7,411 bases of DNA from JBDKUD01 sp039679805 (lineage in GTDB: Bacteria; Bacillota; Syntrophomonadia; Syntrophomonadales; Syntrophomonadaceae): NCBI GenBank assembly GCA_039679805.1, contig JBDKUD010000399.1:1-7411 (forward strand). Direction: 5' to 3'. Both the position numbers and the translations under genes were made by a program. Shown here in pieces: positions 4,627-7,411 of this stretch (the stretch's first letter is position 1; each line of letters starts with the position of its first letter). Below the pieces are notes generated by a model, which saw nothing but the letters and a program-made list of their open reading frames with translations, made no database searches and was not told where the DNA came from.

Positions 4627-6447
4627 TTAGTTGGTCTGACCTTCTTCATTCCCGTTCTTCATTATAGTATCAAATTCGTTAGCTTCCATGGTTTCTTGTT
4701 CAATTAATCGGGCCGCTATTTCATGAAGTTTATCCTGGTTGTCTTTTAAGATTTGCTCAGCCTTCTGATATCCTTCATCAATATAAGAACTGGCTTCCTT
4801 ATCAATAGCATATGCTATTGCATCCGAGTAATTGCGGTCCCGGGAGATGTCACGGCCTAGAAATACTTCTTCACTTTTGTGTCCAAATGTAAGTGGTCCC
4901 AGTTCCTCGGACATCCCATATTCAGTAATCATTTTTCTAACTATACTGCTGGCTCTTTCCAGGTCATTCTGGGCCCCGGTGCTAATATCATGCAGTATCA
5001 ATGCTTCAGCTACCCGGCCGCCTAGCAGCATAGTAACTTCGTCCAGCAAATAGGACTTGGTTATATAATTACGGTCTTCCTCAGGCAGAAGCAGTGTGTA
5101 ACCACCTGCCCGCCCCCGGGGAATAATAGATATTTTATGAAGTTTATCGGTATTAGGAAGAAAGTGGCTGACGATGGCATGACCCGCTTCATGGTAGGCC
5201 ACCAGTCGTTTCTCTTTCTCCGATATAACCCGGGTCTTCTTTTCCGGCCCGGCTATAACTCTCTCAATAGATTCTTCCATTTCTTCCATATTTATTTGGC
5301 TTTTACCTCGGCGCGCTGAAAGAAGTGCGGACTCATTGACCATATTGGCCAGGTCAGCCCCGGTAAAGCCCGGCGTACGTTTAGCCAGTATCTCCAGGTT
5401 TACATCTTCCGCCAGAGGTTTATCTTTGACATGTACTGCCAAAATGGCTTCTCTGCCTTTAACATCTGGTTTATCAATTAAAATATGCCGGTCAAATCTA
5501 CCCGGTCTAAGTAAAGCCGGATCCAGGATATCAGGGCGGTTGGTGGATGCCATAACAATAATGCCTTCATTGGTTGAAAAGCCGTCCATTTCCACCAGTA
5601 ACTGGTTTAAGGTCTGCTCCCTTTCATCATGTCCTCCTCCGAGGCCTGCCCCACGCTGGCGGCCAACTGCATCAATTTCATCTATAAATACAATACAAGG
5701 GGCATTTTTCTTGGCTTGTTCAAACAAATCCCTTACCCGGGCGGCACCAACACCGACAAACATTTCTACAAAATCTGAACCGCTGATAGAGAAAAATGGA
5801 ACTCCGGCTTCACCGGACACAGCTTTAGCCATTAAGGTCTTACCGGTTCCTGGAGCGCCATACAACAAAACCCCTTTAGGTATCTTAGCACCTATCTTAA
5901 TAAACTTGTCGGGGTTCTTAAGGAATTCAACTACCTCAGCCATTTCTTCTTTGGCTTCTTCAGCCCCGGCAACATCCTTAAAGGTCACCTTAACTTCTTC
6001 ACCTGAAAGCAAGCGGGCTTTGCTCTTGCCAAACTGCATTACCCGGTTGCCCCCACCCTGGGTCTGATTCATTATAAATAACAAAAAGGCAATCAGAATA
6101 ATTATAGGGAAAAGAGTAGAAAGCAATGACGTCCACCATGGAGGTGGAGGTACGGGATTAGTGGTAAAGTCCACTTTGTTTTGCTGCATCACCTTGATAA
6201 TATCGCTCTCTTTAGGAGCTTTAGCAGTAAATTTATCCCCGTTCTTCATTTTCCCGTCAATATTATAAACCAGGTCATCCACCTCAACTGTTGCCTTGGC
6301 TATCTGGCCTTGTTGAACACTGGTATATAATTGCGGATAAGAAAGTTCTTTTACTTTTTCCGGCTTGGCCGAGGTCATTTTTATTGCAAATAAGGCCAGC
6401 AATACTATAAGAACGTATATAGCTATATTTTTAAGGGTTCTATCCAA
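4627..6447 (-). CDS. ftsH: ATP-dependent zinc metalloprotease FtsH
   Basis: FtsH is a membrane-anchored hexameric AAA+ protease that unfolds and degrades damaged or regulatory membrane and cytosolic proteins. The 606 residues show the full plan: transmembrane helix 1 (about 7-24), an extracytoplasmic domain (25-105), helix 2 (about 106-127), Walker A GAPGTGKT (197-204), the pore loop MFVGVG (229-234), Walker B CIVFIDEID (251-259), the second region of homology with arginine fingers (about 301-320, NRPDILDPALLRPGRFDR), and the zinc site HEAGH (419-423) with D495 in NDLERAS as the probable third ligand. The tail is acidic and short. The start is the TTG at 6447 with GGGGAGG 7 bases upstream. 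A strong promoter precedes it (6487-6515), so it probably heads an ftsH-ndk unit. All catalytic elements are intact. Confidence 0.98.
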   Translation of the reverse strand: MDRTLKNIAIYVLIVLLALFAIKMTSAKPEKVKELSYPQLYTSVQQGQIAKATVEVDDLVYNIDGKMKNGDKFTAKAPKESDIIKVMQQNKVDFTTNPVPPPPWWTSLLSTLFPIIILIAFLLFIMNQTQGGGNRVMQFGKSKARLLSGEEVKVTFKDVAGAEEAKEEMAEVVEFLKNPDKFIKIGAKIPKGVLLYGAPGTGKTLMAKAVSGEAGVPFFSISGSDFVEMFVGVGAARVRDLFEQAKKNAPCIVFIDEIDAVGRQRGAGLGGGHDEREQTLNQLLVEMDGFSTNEGIIVMASTNRPDILDPALLRPGRFDRHILIDKPDVKGREAILAVHVKDKPLAEDVNLEILAKRTPGFTGADLANMVNESALLSARRGKSQINMEEMEESIERVIAGPEKKTRVISEKEKRLVAYHEAGHAIVSHFLPNTDKLHKISIIPRGRAGGYTLLLPEEDRNYITKSYLLDEVTMLLGGRVAEALILHDISTGAQNDLERASSIVRKMITEYGMSEELGPLTFGHKSEEVFLGRDISRDRNYSDAIAYAIDKEASSYIDEGYQKAEQILKDNQDKLHEIAARLIEQETMEANEFDTIMKNGNEEGQTN

Positions 6448-6454
6448 CGCTTTT

Positions 6455-6461
6455 CCTCCCC
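6455..6461 (-). promoter_or_regulatory. Ribosome binding site supporting the ftsH TTG start
   Basis: GGGGAGG on the minus strand is followed by a 7-base spacer (AAAAGCG) and TTG at 6447. The next ATG in frame is at residue 24, which would remove the first membrane helix, so the TTG is the real start. Confidence 0.85.
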
Positions 6462-6486
6462 TTTTGACTAATAAAAATCATGTCAT

Positions 6487-6515
6487 ATTGTAGCATAAGT
6501 GCCCGTCCTTTTCAA
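6487..6515 (-). promoter_or_regulatory. Sigma-A promoter of ftsH
   Basis: On the minus strand TTGAAA (6510-6515) and TACAAT (6487-6492) are separated by exactly 17 bases, and TG sits one base before the -10 (TGCTACAAT), so it is also an extended -10. Both boxes match consensus at 5 of 6 positions. Transcription should start near 6480, leaving a leader of about 33 bases before the TTG start. It lies in the 106-bp gap after tilS. Confidence 0.8.
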
Positions 6516-6553
6516 TTTAAGCAGACTCTGCCATCCTCAAGTGTATTACACTG

Positions 6554-7411
6554 TTACTTGTTATTGTTATCGTTATTTTCCTTTTTTATCACTACAATTT
6601 GCCTGGTATCCTGACAAACTGCAGCTTCGTTAGCTATCTGGAAACCTAAAATAGCATATATAGTATCATTAGATGCTAGAATTGGAACTTTATCACGCTC
6701 AAAAAATGGCACCTTCTTATCAATGAATAAGTTTTTTAGCTTCTTATGACCGTTGAATCCCAGAGGATGGAAACGGTCTCCGTCTTGACGGGAACGCAAT
6801 ACAACCGGTGCGCTTATTTTATCATAGTCAAGATATACCTCGTTAACAGTGGGTTGAAAATCCTGACGCTCCACCAGTTCAAATAAATAATTGTCTCCAG
6901 TCTCCTGAATAGCAACCTTACCAGGAATCATAACCGGATAGGAGAATTTTTCAAATACCCGGTTCAAAGTAGTAAATATTACTTTATCATAAACCTTGTT
7001 TACACGGACCTCCTTTTTGAGGTGAATTAGCCGGGAAGAACCTTCCCTGGCAGCCAGTTCCATTATCATATTAGTATCTTCCATATTCCATTCTAATTCC
7101 CCTGCCAACAAAACCAATGCTTTTTTGATTATTCTGCGCTGATAACCAGGCTTAAGACTAATAAGCAGCCTGCCATTCAGAATAATTACCTCTTTCTCTT
7201 CCCTAACTACAATATCCTGCCATAAATGCTGAGTTTCTTCGTCCATAACCTGATTTTCTTCCCCGGCGATGATGGCCAATTGGTTGAGGCTTTCAATAAT
7301 TCGTGGATTGAATTCCTTTTGCAGATAAGGAATTAATTCATGTCGGATACGATTACGAGTATAAATTATGTCTTCATTACTTTTATCAAGGCAGTATTCA
7401 ATGCCGTTTTC
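6554..7411 (-). CDS. tilS: tRNA(Ile)-lysidine synthetase, C-terminal part (N-terminus outside window)
   Basis: TilS attaches lysine to C34 of the CAU anticodon of tRNA-Ile2 using ATP, which switches both charging and codon reading from Met to Ile; it is normally essential. The frame is open to the right edge, giving 285 visible residues. The first 50 contain the hallmark YTRNRIRHELIPYL, which follows the catalytic N-type ATP pyrophosphatase domain; that domain and its SGGxDS loop lie outside the window. A central helical segment follows, then the TilS C-terminal domain at about visible residues 205-270, with DGDRFHPLGFNGHKKLKNLF, IDKKVPFFERDKVPIL and a GFQIAN strand. The protein ends in an Asn-rich tail (ENNDNNNK). 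Starting the protein at the internal TTG (7279) would be wrong, since the homologous sequence continues upstream. The next gene is ftsH, with its own promoter. Confidence 0.95.
   Translation of the reverse strand, partial: ENGIEYCLDKSNEDIIYTRNRIRHELIPYLQKEFNPRIIESLNQLAIIAGEENQVMDEETQHLWQDIVVREEKEVIILNGRLLISLKPGYQRRIIKKALVLLAGELEWNMEDTNMIMELAAREGSSRLIHLKKEVRVNKVYDKVIFTTLNRVFEKFSYPVMIPGKVAIQETGDNYLFELVERQDFQPTVNEVYLDYDKISAPVVLRSRQDGDRFHPLGFNGHKKLKNLFIDKKVPFFERDKVPILASNDTIYAILGFQIANEAAVCQDTRQIVVIKKENNDNNNK

Noticed and set aside
5336..6067. 243-codon open frame on the plus strand
   Set aside because: It lies wholly antisense to the strongly supported ftsH AAA+ domain, has a low-complexity Ser/Pro/Leu-rich translation and no recognisable domain; it is a shadow frame.

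Overview
The window carries seven genes, all on the minus strand, so it reads right to left: tilS (3' part), ftsH, ndk, fhs, an HD-domain hydrolase gene, folP and folB (5' part). Gene content, strong purine-rich ribosome binding sites, frequent GTG/TTG starts, a TilS-FtsH neighbourhood and a long-form dihydropteroate synthase point to a low-to-moderate-GC anaerobic Firmicute of the class Clostridia. A relative of the Syntrophomonas/Desulfotomaculum type is plausible, but this is an inference from family resemblance and not a search result.

Right part (about 4140-7411): the C-terminal part of the tRNA-Ile lysidine synthetase TilS, then a well-formed sigma-A promoter, the membrane protease FtsH and nucleoside diphosphate kinase. 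The hypoxanthine phosphoribosyltransferase gene (hpt) that often lies between tilS and ftsH in Firmicutes is absent here.

Left part (1-3919): a folate and one-carbon block. Fhs makes 10-formyl-tetrahydrofolate; FolP (dihydropteroate synthase) and FolB (dihydroneopterin aldolase) belong to folate synthesis; folP and folB overlap by 8 bases. Between fhs and folP lies a small HD-domain metal-dependent hydrolase with a full two-metal-type ligand set and a C-terminal cysteine cluster. Its position makes it a candidate for an unassigned step of the folate pathway, possibly dephosphorylation of dihydroneopterin triphosphate; this is a hypothesis.

The two largest gene-free gaps both hold non-coding repeat structures. 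The ndk-fhs gap contains a 182-bp element with 48-bp inverted terminal arms (39 of 48 positions match). The HD gene-folP gap contains two inverted arrays of a 7-bp AATT repeat flanking a perfect 26-bp palindrome. A short word, TCGCTTCGCTC and its complement, occurs in both gaps, and copies lie next to the ribosome binding sites of folP and fhs. The fhs reading frame runs open into the repeat, so an automatic start call would add about 18 false residues. No RNA genes, CRISPR array, insertion sequence or phage gene was seen.
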